In this document: piece by piece, positions 22,401 to 30,898 of the stretch
Numbering within the stretch: position 1 is the first letter of the stretch
How the letters are laid out: every line of letters starts with the position of its first letter
Assembly: GCF_000003605.2 (NCBI RefSeq)
Contig: NW_003121430.1
Span: 37,394-74,235, forward strand
Reading direction: 5' to 3'
Source of the DNA: Saccoglossus kowalevskii
Lineage: Eukaryota; Hemichordata; Enteropneusta; Harrimaniidae
DNA: 36,842 nt
The notes under the pieces: generated by a model
The model's input: the letters and a program-made list of their open reading frames with translations, nothing else
What the model was told of the DNA's origin: nothing
Databases searched by the model: none
Made by a program: the position numbers and the translations under genes

Positions 22401-25400
22401 GTGATTCACATACTTCTCACCCTCGTTGTCAACAGGTCTGCCTTCACTCGTTACTCACCTATAACGACCTCATTTCCTATTCTGATATTCTCGTTAATCA
22501 CCTATAATGACGTCATTTCCTATTCTGATATTCTCGTGTTTGGTTTATTAAATCGATTAATTTACATGGTGTAAAATGAGGATCGCTACCGGGGATGATG
22601 GTCCAATATATTGGTGATATCAGTGATGATCTTTTTAACTTTTTCGATTCACACGGGTAGATTATATTTTACTGCTACGAAAACTCCTCGGATTCTATGA
22701 AGCGTGGTTAGTGTGACATGGCTAATTTGCCTTGTTTATTTCGCGTACATTTTGTGATGATTTGTGATCGAATGTTCACCACGATTGCCCCCAGTGAAGA
22801 ATAGTACAACCACTGCAAGAAGCAAATATATATTTTATTCAGAAAATTTCCTCCAAGCAGCATTAACCTAACTAGTAACATATATGTCGTTCCATGATTG
22901 GGTCACTTAAAATTGTATCGCCTATGAAAAATGCAAGTATTTGATTTTGAATATTATATCGTGATCATTTCGGGTTTACGGCGATTAGTGCCGAATGAAA
23001 GCGTACACATATTTTCTATATATGTCTCATGCTAACGCGCGTGCATTTTTAAACACAGGTTAAACAGATATAAAACAATAATCATATTAACCATTCCCTG
23101 TACGTGCGTTCGATATAGGTAAACTACGCAGCAACATGTCACAGTTTAACATCTTCCATATATTTTCGATTAACAATATTAACGGTGCTCTTAAATAGAC
23201 GCCTAGAGCTGGAACATTACGAAGGCCATGATGCTATTGAATTCTTGGAATTGCTGTATCCATTGGTAACCGAAAAAACCTCGCCCGTTCCAGAAAACAT
23301 AATTCAGAACTTCACTCTGACAACAGTCGCCAACTTGACGGATTTGCTTATGCGGTACGGACATCAAAAGGAAAATATGGTGATATTGTAAGTTTTAATC
23401 TCCGTCTATGTATTCTTTTTTTTTATTTTGAAAATAGCCGTGATATTTATATTCAGATCACGTCATTCTCTCCTCGCCTTGTTTCACCCTGTGAAGCCAC
23501 TCACTGTGGGACACGTACCATACAAATATCTCCATGCTCACAAACATACAATATGGTAATGAACAACAATCAATTAATTTTGACCAGAACCTTCGAAAAT
23601 ACGCCTAACCACAACGATCTTGGGATTAACGTAATCTAGTTTTAGAATGAGCATTTTCAATAATTTAAACTAATCATCGCCCACGACCAATAGATTAATC
23701 ATATACGTTGTAATAACCATTTCAAGTTACATCATTCTGTCGTTTGCAATATGTCAGCTAAAATGAGGGGAAATATTACTTGTAAATGTTACTTTTTCTT
23801 CCAATTACATTTGTACATATTTCACCCATTATGTACTATGTATGTGACACTGTGAGTTATTTACGCTTCAATCAATATTTGAGAAATTGTCTTATCCTAG
23901 TGTCAATCTTAGTCAAGACATGACATTTTCAAATGATATTCAAGTAAAATTAAAAACATAGACTAAAATAAGTATTCCCTTACTTATAATGAAGCGTAAC
24001 TTAAATAATGTTGTTCGGGATAGATTTATAAAAAAAATTATATATCATTTGCTCCCTCAGCGGCATTTTCCGATAAGCAATTTTTAAATGATAGTATTTG
24101 TATTTTAGGTGTCATTGGAAAAGCAGTGCTTGCAGTTCTGTGAATTTCACGACTACTATCACTGACTACGGCTTGTGTCATACATTCAACTCAGGTTTGG
24201 AAGGTACGGCGCCGTTAAGAGTCGACAATACAGGTAAATATCGAAGTACAGCCAATTCCAACCGCAGCATAGGGGACATGACCCATTTAATCTTCAGGGG
24301 TTATTCGAAATGACCGCTGATCTGCAGTTTTTCGGGAACGTCGGTTTTGATTAGTTTAGGTTCAATGATTGATACACCATGTGTTGGAGTTAGGGGAGGG
24401 GGTAGTTGGGAGGGGGTTAGTGGGGAAGTGGTTAGTAGGGAGGAGGTTTGCAGGGAGGGGATAGGCGCCAATGATAAAATAATTAATCGAAGCTACTGCA
24501 GATTAGCCCCCATCTCGGACAGAGCACGTAATCAACCAATGCCACAAAGGATTGTGGGAATTATAAAGCCTGGTCACATATTAAGTTCTCTACCATAACA
24601 TATAGAATAAATCACAGAATAAATGGTCACAGTGAATCATTCAACAAATGTTGTGTGAAGATTCACATATAGCAGGTTATTCATATATTTAAAGTTTTTT
24701 TACAGAGAAAATGAGCTTTCAAGATAACATATGCAATTTTTGTGACAGCCATATGTAGCCCTCATAACACTACATATATTTTATTAGGAAATGTTGACCT
24801 ATTATAGAATGTTTCCGCTATAGGAACCAATGGGAACACTTTTGAAAACAATTGATCATATATAATTTATTTCAGAATTTTGCACATTATATTAACCCGT
24901 TCCCTCTTGCCGGATTTCGATGATTTCTGAGTGTATTTCTTTAGTAGTAGCGAAATACCTAAAACTTGGGATATAAGATTATCCGACGTATCCAACGTGA
25001 ATTATGGGAAAGCACGATTGAAGCATGTGTCAGTGTCATCTGGTACGTTTTTTTTAACTGGGATTTGTTTTGGTGGATTTGAACTTTTACCAGTCCATAC
25101 ACTTTTGGTGAAATACTAACAACGGAATTAGGATCTTCTTTTTTAACTTCAGGGGCACGATATGGCCTTACGTTGTATGTCGACATTGAACAAGGGGAGT
25201 ATGGCCGAGGACCACGCGAGTCAGCAGGTCTGAAAATAGCTATACATAACCAACGTGACATACCATTGGTCAGTGACCTCGGATTTGCCGTGTCACCAGG
25301 TACGCACACGCTAATTGGATTAAGAATGACAAAGGTACGTACGTATAAAAATTGTATATTTATTCAATTAAAAAAAACTTGCAGCCAAGGGCTAAATTGA

Positions 25401-28400
25401 TTTCAGATAAAGAAAAGATTATAAAAAAAAATACTTGTATAAAGTCCAGAAAGACATATTTGTTTATGGTTGTAATATCCAATATATTTACTGGTAGTTA
25501 TTGTACCCATTCGATTGCGTAACTACAACTAACGATTACTATCCTATTAATAGTGAATAACGTTGATAAGTATAGCTCTACTGAGACATGTAGATAGTTG
25601 CATTGTAAATACACATACGTGTTTTCTGAAGATATCTGGCGTATTTGAGACCATGTGATGAATGCAATGCACGACTGCTGCATTTACCACTGCAATGCAC
25701 GACTGCTGCATTTACCACTGCAATGCACGACTGCTGCATTTACCACTGCAATGCATCACTGTCAAAACACATTATATGAGTATTATTAATGGCCTAATTA
25801 TTTCATGTATATTGCATTTGTTTTTATTATACAAATATAGCAAATCTCTACTGACATACACACAACCAAATTGGGTTTGTAATCATATATTTTCAATGGT
25901 TAGGTTCAATGCTGGTCGACTTCTAGAAAGCGTGGTATTCTATTCTATTCTATTCTATTCTATTCTATTCTTTTCTATTATATTATATTCTATTATATTC
26001 TATTATATTCTATCCGCCTTACATTAAGGGTCGGGTAGGTCACAATTTGTGTTTGGTGAATTAATTGTGAAATATTGAAACCCACAGAATTACTTCACAA
26101 GTACGTTATCACAACTGAATTTTCATTTATTTATTTATAGTAAAACAAAAACCAGTACCGCATGTTTCAAATGTCAAGGCCGTAGGCACCGTACCGGCTA
26201 TAGCCGGACCACTTCTACACGTCGCCTCTAGCAGACATGGTCTTTCGACCCACGTCATCATACGCCTCGGGCCTATGGCCCTCGATTGATGGCCAGACGA
26301 ACTAATTTTTGTTTCCTACGGCCTTGAATGTTTATCGCCGTGCCTTCTTTCTTCCCATTTCTCTTATTTTTGTATTTAACACATTGGTAACACATAACAG
26401 ATAAGCAGCTTGCCGAATCCTTACGGTTTATGCAAATCCAAGAAGTTGCAATTCTACGGTGATTATACTATGTCTAAATGTCAATTGGAATGCTTGACAC
26501 ACTTTATTGTAGGACGGTGTGGATGTAAACAAGCTTATATGCCAGGTAAAGTTACATTCTCTGTCTCTATCATGAAATACCAATGTTTAATGTTGTCGCT
26601 TAGGACCACAACGTCACAGCAAAATTATACAAGTTGTGTATAAGAAATCATATACTATTACTAGTATCTAGAATCACATGACCAATGTCTCAGGTTTTCA
26701 CATTTGTCTTAATAACAATATTTTAATAATACATGCAATGTTACTTTTAGTGAATTTGTTACATACTGTAACCAGTTTAAAATGTTGTTACCATGGCAAA
26801 AGTCAGGACAAATGCCATTTTACAATATTTAAACAAAGTCAGCAAAAAACGTTGAAATATCGGTAAAAAATATATAAATTTGGTGTTCATAAACTCATGC
26901 TGTCAAAAAACATTCCTGTCAGACACAATCTTGTCAGTAGTTTCGCATTGACTCACGAATTTCGGCAAGCTCATGCTTATTCAGGTCCTTCATCATCCAA
27001 GTACACCTCAACCCTATAGTAAAGCATTGTGGTTTAATGCTTGGAATACTGTTATATGCTCACCTTGTATGTGCCATATTATGGATAGGGTCTAAGGATC
27101 CACGAAATAAGAGGAGGTTAACCAGGCTAGAAATACTGTTAAGACATTGATCAGTTTTAATTGATATTGCAGGTCAAGTGCGACATTGCTCGCCGCAAGA
27201 TGTGTATAACTGCTACCTTCCGAATTTAGGTAAGTCACCAGCCGTCCGTGCTGTCGTTCCATCCAATGTATATTTCATATACAGAAATAGTAAGGGTTTG
27301 TGAAGGGAAACGTCATCCGCCAGTCTTCCCCTTTCGTTCGCTCAAACGTGTGTCTAGTCGAACAGTCAGTGAAAACATCACACATTTAAAATAAATTACA
27401 TATTATATTATGCTTGTACTTACTCTATCACAATTTCGCAAATTGCTGATAACATTTTAGAAAAACACAAAAGTGAAAAGTGCTATTTAAACAATCGGAA
27501 CTCAATCTGCTCATTTTGTTGGGAGATCCTGCCGAAATTCCGAGTGCTCTTCATTATCCACAATCACGTGATCGCGCTTTTCGTCTGCTCTTAGTGTCGA
27601 CAGCTCTCGCATATTTCAATTTATTCACAGGTGAATACGCGGGTCACAAAGATATGTGCGAATGTCCTGTGCCATGCGAAAGAACTATTTATAGTTCCCG
27701 ACTTTCATACGCCCAATTTCCATCGGATTTCGCAGCGAATGAATACAGCAAATTGTTAAACAATAGTGACTCTGATTATATCAGGTACGTTTTTAGAGGG
27801 GTACAATTAGTGAAAACCCCAGTTTACAAAGACATAACCAAGTCAGTTTTTCTTTTAATTTACTATCACTGAAAAATATTATAATTTTAATATCGTTTTA
27901 AGTCTGAGACTGCACTATTCCGATTCCTAACCAACGTTCCAGTGCGCCCTCTAGTGACAAAGCACTCTCGTGGCACAAATTGATGAAATGATATCGAAAG
28001 GACGCCGATATTGTATTAGCATTTAGTCGCTCGTCAATACAAAAAATGATGTTTTTGAGAATAAACACAGTTTCATAGTTTTGAACGACATCACTTTTAC
28101 CCATTACGTCACTGTGTCGTTGCTTGATGGTACAATAATAGAAATGTTGTGGTTACACTCAATCTTGTGCAATTACAAATTTAGAGACTACTACACAATT
28201 CCAAACAATTGACAAAAATCAACTTTTAAAAATGAAGTCAAACAAAGTGTATGTCACATTTCTAATTCACTGTTACATGTCAGTTCATTGCCATTTGAAC
28301 TCCTGTTTTTTATAGAAGGAATGGTTTAAAGTTAGAAATATTCTATGAAGAACTTAGTTTTAAAGAAGTTACTCACCAAGTCGAATATGAACTCTTTAAA

Positions 28401-28944
28401 TTATTTAGTAAGTACACTTGTCGATTACCGGACATGACGTCACTTAGCCGGTATACATCGCCTCGTATACACCGGTGACCGAATTGAAATAGACCAAAGC
28501 TTCTACCTACCCCGAGCAAAAACATCATAGTTTCGTTTCATCGAACGAATTGTGATAATAACTTTTATCCCGACTCTGACATGATTAGCAGCAAAGCTAT
28601 TATATTGCAAGGTCCATGTGTTACAAAATGACGTACGTAGTTCATGATAATTCATAATTGAATGTGTGTATCAACATTCAATATCAAATAGCTAACTCAA
28701 ACAGCAAAGTAAAAAAATCTATAATACATCTAGTCAGGTAGTGTTCAAATAATGATTATTGGCCAATAAATATGTTCTGTTTATTTATTTACCTCTAGGT
28801 GATATCGGTGGATCGATGGGACTGTTGCTAGGGGCTAGTTTCGTAACCATCGTGGAAATATTCGACTTTGCCTGCCTTAATCTCTACAGACGAGTGCGAT
28901 CAAAATGGCGACCCCGAATCACACCCATCGAAACTAAAAGTTGA
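10220..28944 (+). CDS. DEG/ENaC/ASIC-family ion channel subunit, complete, ten coding exons, 508 residues
   Basis: Exons: 10220-10488, 16815-16982, 23199-23387, 24109-24233, 25153-25334, 26401-26545, 27173-27229, 27631-27784, 28316-28407, 28799-28944. All introns are GT-AG, all phases match, and the total is 1527 nt including TGA. The product should be one subunit of a trimeric sodium-selective or non-selective cation channel in the plasma membrane. TM1 is about 91-109, FPAITICNMN is 134-143, CHTFNSG is 232-238, TM2 is about 463-489, and the selectivity filter GAS is 472-474. The 14 cysteines (140, 210, 217, 232, 322, 338, 342, 351, 353, 365, 373, 388, 390, 394) match the seven disulfides of ASIC1 with nearly identical spacing. 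N-glycosylation sequons are at N183, N191, N221 and N422. Length is close to ASICs (about 510-530). Oddities: Ser-Gly (75-76) replaces the usual His-Gly, Ser461 is at the degenerin site, and the ASIC1 His72/His73 pair is absent. Gating stimulus cannot be read from sequence. Confidence 0.95.
12560..12626. repeat. Perfect 12-bp inverted repeat
   Basis: AACACCGAGTTA at 12560-12571 and TAACTCGGTGTT at 12615-12626 are exact reverse complements separated by 43 bp. The pair can form a hairpin and may be the end of a longer element: 'caattaactg' next to it (from 12627) has its reverse complement 'cagttaattg' near 12991. Confidence 0.5.
13619..13772. repeat. Diverged ~96-bp direct duplication
   Basis: 'cttagtagtatacatttg...gtagcattgaacatgactta' near 13625 recurs as 'cttagtggtatacgtttg...gtagcattgaatgtgattta' near 13721. 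There are about seven mismatches over 55 bp, so this is an old tandem duplication. Confidence 0.6.
16378..16396. repeat. Short perfect hairpin
   Basis: CACGATAC-AAT-GTATCGTG forms an 8-bp perfect stem with a 3-nt loop in intron 1. No function can be assigned. Confidence 0.5.
16815..16982 (+). CDS. Channel exon 2: TM1 and post-TM1 segment
   Basis: The acceptor is 'ttctttgcaacag' ending at 16814. The first base completes R90 (CG|G) and the exon then reads CFWLLVVLTGAGFLVYQI, the first membrane helix, then NLYLDYPVNVDV and the family signature FPAITICNMN. Cys140 is the first of the 14 extracellular cysteines. The donor is AG|GTAAGAC, with two bases of R146. The ATG at 16798 lies in the intron and is not used in this model. 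Confidence 0.93.
17200..17642 (+). pseudogene. Decayed non-LTR retrotransposon (LINE) reverse transcriptase fragment
   Basis: The translation reads LVNINDIKQHI, a TAA stop at 17277, then HCSCLLYADDFPLLS with the catalytic-core signature YADD at 17334-17345, followed by GLQNAIKFVEAYCKQLL. Two further family blocks follow, each in a different frame: VNPVLLYCSEIW (17527-17562) and LCKTLLQVNSADNLAY (17595-17642). These are the usual order of RT and C-terminal blocks in jockey/CR1/L2-type LINEs. The in-frame stop and at least two frame changes show it is dead. The clade cannot be fixed by eye. The 5' part is missing, as is typical of LINE insertions. Confidence 0.8.
17785..18035. other. Assembly gap (251 N)
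   Basis: A run of unknown bases within channel intron 2. Open frames reported across it are artefacts. No coding exon of the channel is missing, because exon 2 and exon 3 join in phase and complete the conserved sequence. Confidence 0.98.
18936..19260. repeat. Dispersed-repeat copy
   Basis: Shares the order 'ttttagcttcactgtc', 'tgacttcttcttagaaacta', 'gataccttggtggacctct', 'gatatctccaattctct' and 'cgattgctttgatatttg' with the copies at about 1570-1890 and 6770-7290. A CG-rich 'ccgtcgtcatccttccgtcc' stretch is specific to this copy. No coding capacity is visible. Confidence 0.55.
19407..19659. repeat. Minisatellite, 11 copies of a 23-bp unit
   Basis: Eleven exact-length units begin at 19407 and end at 19659. 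Each is 'tcagtgtgtacaatgtc' plus A or G plus 'aatac'; the first unit has a C variant and the last ends 'aataa'. Because 23 is not a multiple of 3 and the unit has no stop in any forward frame, all three frames stay open. The cysteine-rich repeat proteins predicted here are therefore artefacts. Confidence 0.97.
20220..20288. repeat. Diverged 35-bp duplication with NRF-1-like motif
   Basis: 'gtagttcttgtgtgtaatg' followed by 'aaattgcgcatgcgcc' is repeated as 'gtagttactcatgtgtaggg' and 'aaattgagtatgcgcc'. The first copy contains the palindrome TGCGCATGCGCC (20238-20249), matching the NRF-1 consensus; the second copy has lost it. Confidence 0.55.
21984..21991. promoter_or_regulatory. Full CRE palindrome TGACGTCA
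   Basis: A perfect 8-bp cAMP response element (CREB/ATF site) in channel intron 2. One of four such sites in the window (others at 22508, 28435 and 32957). Motif match only. Confidence 0.35.
22257..22310. repeat. 27-bp direct duplication
   Basis: 'ttgtttatatcaaggattta' occurs twice, 27 bp apart. A recent small tandem duplication in channel intron 2. Confidence 0.7.
22447..22532. repeat. Two-copy 43-bp tandem duplication
   Basis: Copy 1 is 22447-22489 and copy 2 is 22490-22532, differing at only a few positions. Copy 2 contains the full CRE TGACGTCA (22508-22515), where copy 1 has CGACCTCA. Confidence 0.85.
22508..22515. promoter_or_regulatory. Full CRE palindrome TGACGTCA
   Basis: A perfect CRE within the second copy of the 43-bp duplication, channel intron 2. 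Motif match only. Confidence 0.35.
23199..23387 (+). CDS. Channel exon 3: finger domain, N-terminal part
   Basis: The first base completes R146 (AG|A). It encodes 147-208 plus two bases of L209. The segment NLTDLLMRYGHQKENMVIL corresponds to the ASIC region ending just before the C-x-W cysteine block. Sequons are at N183 (NFT) and N191 (NLT). The span from Cys140 to Cys210 is 70 residues, against 79 in ASIC1, so the finger is slightly shortened. The donor is ATATT|GTAAGT. Confidence 0.93.
24109..24233 (+). CDS. Channel exon 4: CHW...C...GLCHTFNSG block
   Basis: The acceptor is 'tttgtattttag' ending at 24108. The first base completes L209. Residues 210-250 carry C210, C217 and C232 with the same 7- and 15-residue spacing as ASIC1 C172, C179 and C194, and the signature GLCHTFNSG, where His233 replaces the commoner Tyr. 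The donor is ACAG|GTAAAT at 24233, phase 1. Confidence 0.95.
24234..25152 (+). other. Channel intron 4 with G-rich tract
   Basis: A phase 1 intron. It includes the purine-rich tract at 24385-24471. The open frame at 24931-25119 lies here and is not an exon: none of its available acceptors restores the reading frame between exons 4 and 5, and the two exons join directly into conserved sequence. Confidence 0.7.
24393..24416 (+). other. Predicted G-quadruplex motif
   Basis: GGGG-A-GGGGG-TAGTT-GGG-A-GGGGG on the coding strand fits G3+ N1-7 with loops of 1, 5 and 1. It sits in a purine-rich run extending to about 24471 with further GGGG and GGG runs. Formation in RNA or DNA is inferred. Confidence 0.6.
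25153..25334 (+). CDS. Channel exon 5: palm/ball region
   Basis: The acceptor is 'ttttttaacttcag'. Two bases complete G251, then ARYGLTLYVDIEQGEYG, SAGLKIAIHNQ and LGFAVSPGTHTLIGLRMTK follow, aligning with ASIC LDIQQDEY, AGIKVQIHSQ and LGFGVAPGFQTFVA. The donor AAAG|GTACGT at 25334 (phase 0) is chosen over a possible earlier donor at 25299 because the conserved PGTHTLIGL lies between them. Confidence 0.93.
25663..25761. repeat. 28-bp minisatellite, about 3.5 copies
   Basis: Three perfect units start at 25663, 25691 and 25719 ('tgcaatgcacgactgctgca' then 'tttaccac'), with a partial fourth from 25747 to 25761 that diverges after 'tgcaatgca'. Confidence 0.95.
25935..26013. repeat. TATTC/TATTA pentanucleotide microsatellite
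   Basis: A run of 'tattc' units followed by mixed 'tatta' and 'tattc' units. Confidence 0.93.
26174..26327. mobile_element. GC-rich MITE-like element with 13-bp terminal inverted repeats
   Basis: TCAAGGCCGTAGG (26174-26186) and CCTACGGCCTTGA (26315-26327) are perfect reverse complements. Inside are the palindrome CCGGCTATAGCCGG (26194-26207) and the stem GGGCC-TAT-GGCCC near 26268. The base composition is far more GC-rich than the surrounding intron. No obvious target-site duplication is visible. It ends 73 bp before channel exon 6. Confidence 0.6.
26401..26545 (+). CDS. Channel exon 6: first Cys-rich thumb block
   Basis: Entered in phase 0. It encodes ISSLPNPYGLC, matching ASIC LPPPWGTC, then C338, C342, C351 and C353 with spacings 4, 9 and 2 identical to ASIC1 C308, C312, C321 and C323, ending YMPG. 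The donor is CCAG|GTAAAG, phase 1. Confidence 0.95.
27173..27229 (+). CDS. Channel exon 7: 57-bp microexon-like Cys block
   Basis: Too short for ordinary open-frame detection. The acceptor is 'ttgatattgcag'; G360 is completed, then QVRHCSPQDVYNCYLPNL, with C365 and C373 spaced 12 and 8 as ASIC1 C335 and C343. The donor is TTAG|GTAAGT. Its length is a multiple of three with phase 1 at both ends, so skipping would keep the frame but remove two disulfide cysteines. Confidence 0.93.
   Translation, partial: VKCDIARRKMCITATFRI
27631..27784 (+). CDS. Channel exon 8: C-E-C-PVPC block and palm return
   Basis: The acceptor is 'tcaatttattcacag'. It encodes EYAGHKDMCECPVPCERTIY, with C388, C390 and C394 matching ASIC1 C359, C361 and C365, then LSYAQFPS, typical of the family (compare LSMVKIPS). 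A sequon lies at N422. The donor is ATCAG|GTACGT, two bases of R430. Open sequence upstream (27480-27630) is intron. Confidence 0.95.
28316..28407 (+). CDS. Channel exon 9: strand leading into TM2
   Basis: A short exon. The acceptor is 'tgttttttatag'. It encodes RNGLKLEIFYEELSFKEVTH and then QVEYELFKLF, matching ASIC LVLDIFFEVLNYETIEQ. The donor TTTA|GTAAGT leaves the first base of Ser461, so an intron splits the codon of the degenerin-site residue. Confidence 0.93.
28435..28442. promoter_or_regulatory. Full CRE palindrome TGACGTCA
   Basis: A perfect CRE in channel intron 9, 27 bp after the exon 9 donor. Motif match only. Confidence 0.25.
28799..28944 (+). CDS. Channel exon 10: TM2, GAS filter and C-terminus
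   Basis: The acceptor is 'atttacctctag'. It completes S461 and reads DIGGSMGLLLGASFVTIVEI, with the selectivity filter Gly-Ala-Ser at 472-474, then FDFACLNLYRRVRSKW and a short basic cytoplasmic tail ending TPIETKS before TGA at 28942-28944. No PDZ or PY motif is obvious. Confidence 0.96.
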
Positions 28945-30898
28945 CTGTATGATGTTTAAGGCTCATACTAGGATCGTATATTTCTTGGATTATGTGGCGA
29001 TGTCATCTAACTCACGCACAAGAGGTTACATATATTAGCAACTCCAGTTTTCAGTCAAGATTCGCCCACTTAATATTGAGATGTTATAGTCGCGATTGCC
29101 TAATATCGTTATGGTATGTGTCGATTTATATAAACTGCGGTAAATTATTTGGGTTGACAGAGTACAATTTTGACGTCTGGCATCACCTAAGGTTGATGAA
29201 ACATAAGTTTACATTTTACATCGTACTCCCAAATTAATGTAAACAACGTAAAAGTATACCGTATCTATTATTAGACCTGCTGTTGGGGGCGTACTGAACA
29301 TTGGATGCTTCTGCACGATAATTTTGTTTTTTTGGTTTATTATTTTATTCATAATGTATAAAATATATTTATTGTTTGACGACTAATAATGCTCCAGTGT
29401 CGTGCGATTTTTGCGGGAAGTAAAAAGAAAGATGATCTTTAGCGGTGGTCACAACGTGGATGTGTATTTTTGGGAGAAATGTTTTCAAATATCCAAATGG
29501 AGATTTATTGTTCAAGCACATTGTAAAAATTGATTTTAAAATATAGTATATATGGTATATATGATGGTAGCTAAAACAACCGTTGAACCTTTGCTAAAAA
29601 AAAGCTACATCCGTGATTTTTAACATTTTTTGCTTAAATATAACCACATAACAGTGGTCAAATCTTATAAAATATTGTTTAACACACAAATACATGAGCA
29701 AAGTGACCATACACAAAACTAAGGTCACATAAGAGGCGATGTGAAAACTAAGGGTCGAGTATTCGCCATTTTGTTGAAAGCGATCACGTGGTGTGGACCG
29801 TTGAATACATGTACAGTATTATAATACACGTCGCACAGTATTATGGGAAATGACACATACCGGGGTAATATCATCAGTGAGAGGCCATCAGAGAGAGAGG
29901 CTTACCGTAATCACCCTTGACAACCATATTTTTAATAGATGGCGCCCTCTGAAACCCTGGGTACATCCTCGCGGCCATCTTTTTTCACTTGCAAGTGATG
30001 TTGGTATAGAGCGTAATACTATAATTTCAGTGTCACATTTCGGCAATGGCCGTTACAGATTGACACTGATGACACAGAAAATGTTTTACTAAAAATAATA
30101 ATCTGAGAAAAATTATCGATAGTTACAATTATTACCGCTTTGAACTTTGCGTAGTGAAATATGCATTACATGACCTACCGAATATATATCTCAGTTAAAC
30201 TTGAATGACAACTGTGTGCATTTCTGTAAACTTGTCTTAGAAAACTACCCGAATGTGTCACCTTCAGTGATCATGCAAATTAGATGTTTCACAGTATATC
30301 ATTTACAGGATGAAAGTCACATCCTCGGAATACATGGCTCTTCGATCAGCTTAGACAATTATCTTACAGTATTAGTAATAGTCAAGTTCAAGGTGCATTG
30401 TGCGATAAAATGCCGATCTCGTAAGCACGAACGAATAGATCTTCCTTTCCATCGGTAACGTGTGTACCACTGGGGGTATGGTCTATTTCTGAACAAACTT
30501 CGTATGCAATGCGTATATACGTATATAAACCGTAATTCAGTGCTCGTGTGAAGTAAAAAAAAAACTAATAGAAGCGGAATGAAGATTGCAGATATATGTT
30601 TATTATTTTCTATTCATTGTTGTTGTATTTATTTGAGTTTTAACTCGATGTTTGTATACATATATATATATGTGGATTATATTTTGTGACGATGACTGGG
30701 CGCGACGTCTCATGTCCAACAAATAGATTATTATATTTGAATGATGTATTTGTAATTGCAGACAATACAATTTGAGGATACAACTTAGCTTTTCGGTGAG
30801 TGTTAATTTGTTTGGAGGAGGGTGAGGCAAATTAACACCAGCGTGAGTATTCACGTCCCTCTGTCATACTGCCAACTTATGAAATTGTGAAACCCAAC
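28945..30898. other. 3' UTRs and intergenic space between convergent genes
   Basis: I did not see a canonical AATAAA on the plus strand for the channel; TATAAA variants are present around 29357. On the minus strand, AATAAA for the transporter gene reads at 30599-30604 and 30628-30633. The small open frames here (28992-29237, 29850-30092, 30201-30458 and others) have no family features. Confidence 0.5.
30599..30633 (-). terminator. Polyadenylation signals of the transporter gene
   Basis: Two AATAAA signals on the minus strand (plus-strand 'tttatt' at 30599-30604 and 30628-30633), about 270-300 nt after the stop codon at 30899. Confidence 0.45.

Larger units (their letters stand above)
16983..23198 (+). 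other. Channel intron 2 (6.2 kb)
   Basis: A phase 2 intron between TM1 and the finger domain. It holds a dead LINE fragment (about 17200-17642), an assembly gap (17785-18035), a dispersed-repeat copy (about 18936-19260), a 23-bp minisatellite (19407-19659), NRF-1-like palindromes (20238 and 20543), two full CRE sites (21984 and 22508) and a 43-bp duplication (22447-22532). No exon of another gene could be confirmed. Confidence 0.65.
25335..26400 (+). other. Channel intron 5 with three repeat tracts
   Basis: A phase 0 intron carrying a 28-bp minisatellite (25663-25761), a TATTC/TATTA pentanucleotide array (about 25935-26013) and a GC-rich inverted-repeat element (26174-26327). The open frame 25662-26027 is a translation of these repeats. 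Confidence 0.75.

Noticed and set aside
24347-24598. Gly-rich open frame in channel intron 4
   Set aside because: It is a translation of the G-rich purine tract.
24931-25119. Open frame that might be an extra channel exon (SSSEIPKTWDIRLSDVSN)
   Set aside because: Exon 4 ends in phase 1 and all nearby AG acceptors would need phase 2. Exons 4 and 5 join directly into the conserved family sequence, so no insert is needed.
25299-25300. Alternative donor CCAG|GTACGC for channel exon 5
   Set aside because: Using it would drop the conserved GTHTLIGLRMTK, and its phase 1 end does not fit exon 6 (phase 0).
27480-27630. N-terminal extension of channel exon 8
   Set aside because: It lies before a strong acceptor (TTATTCACAG) whose phase matches exon 7, and the sequence has no family similarity.
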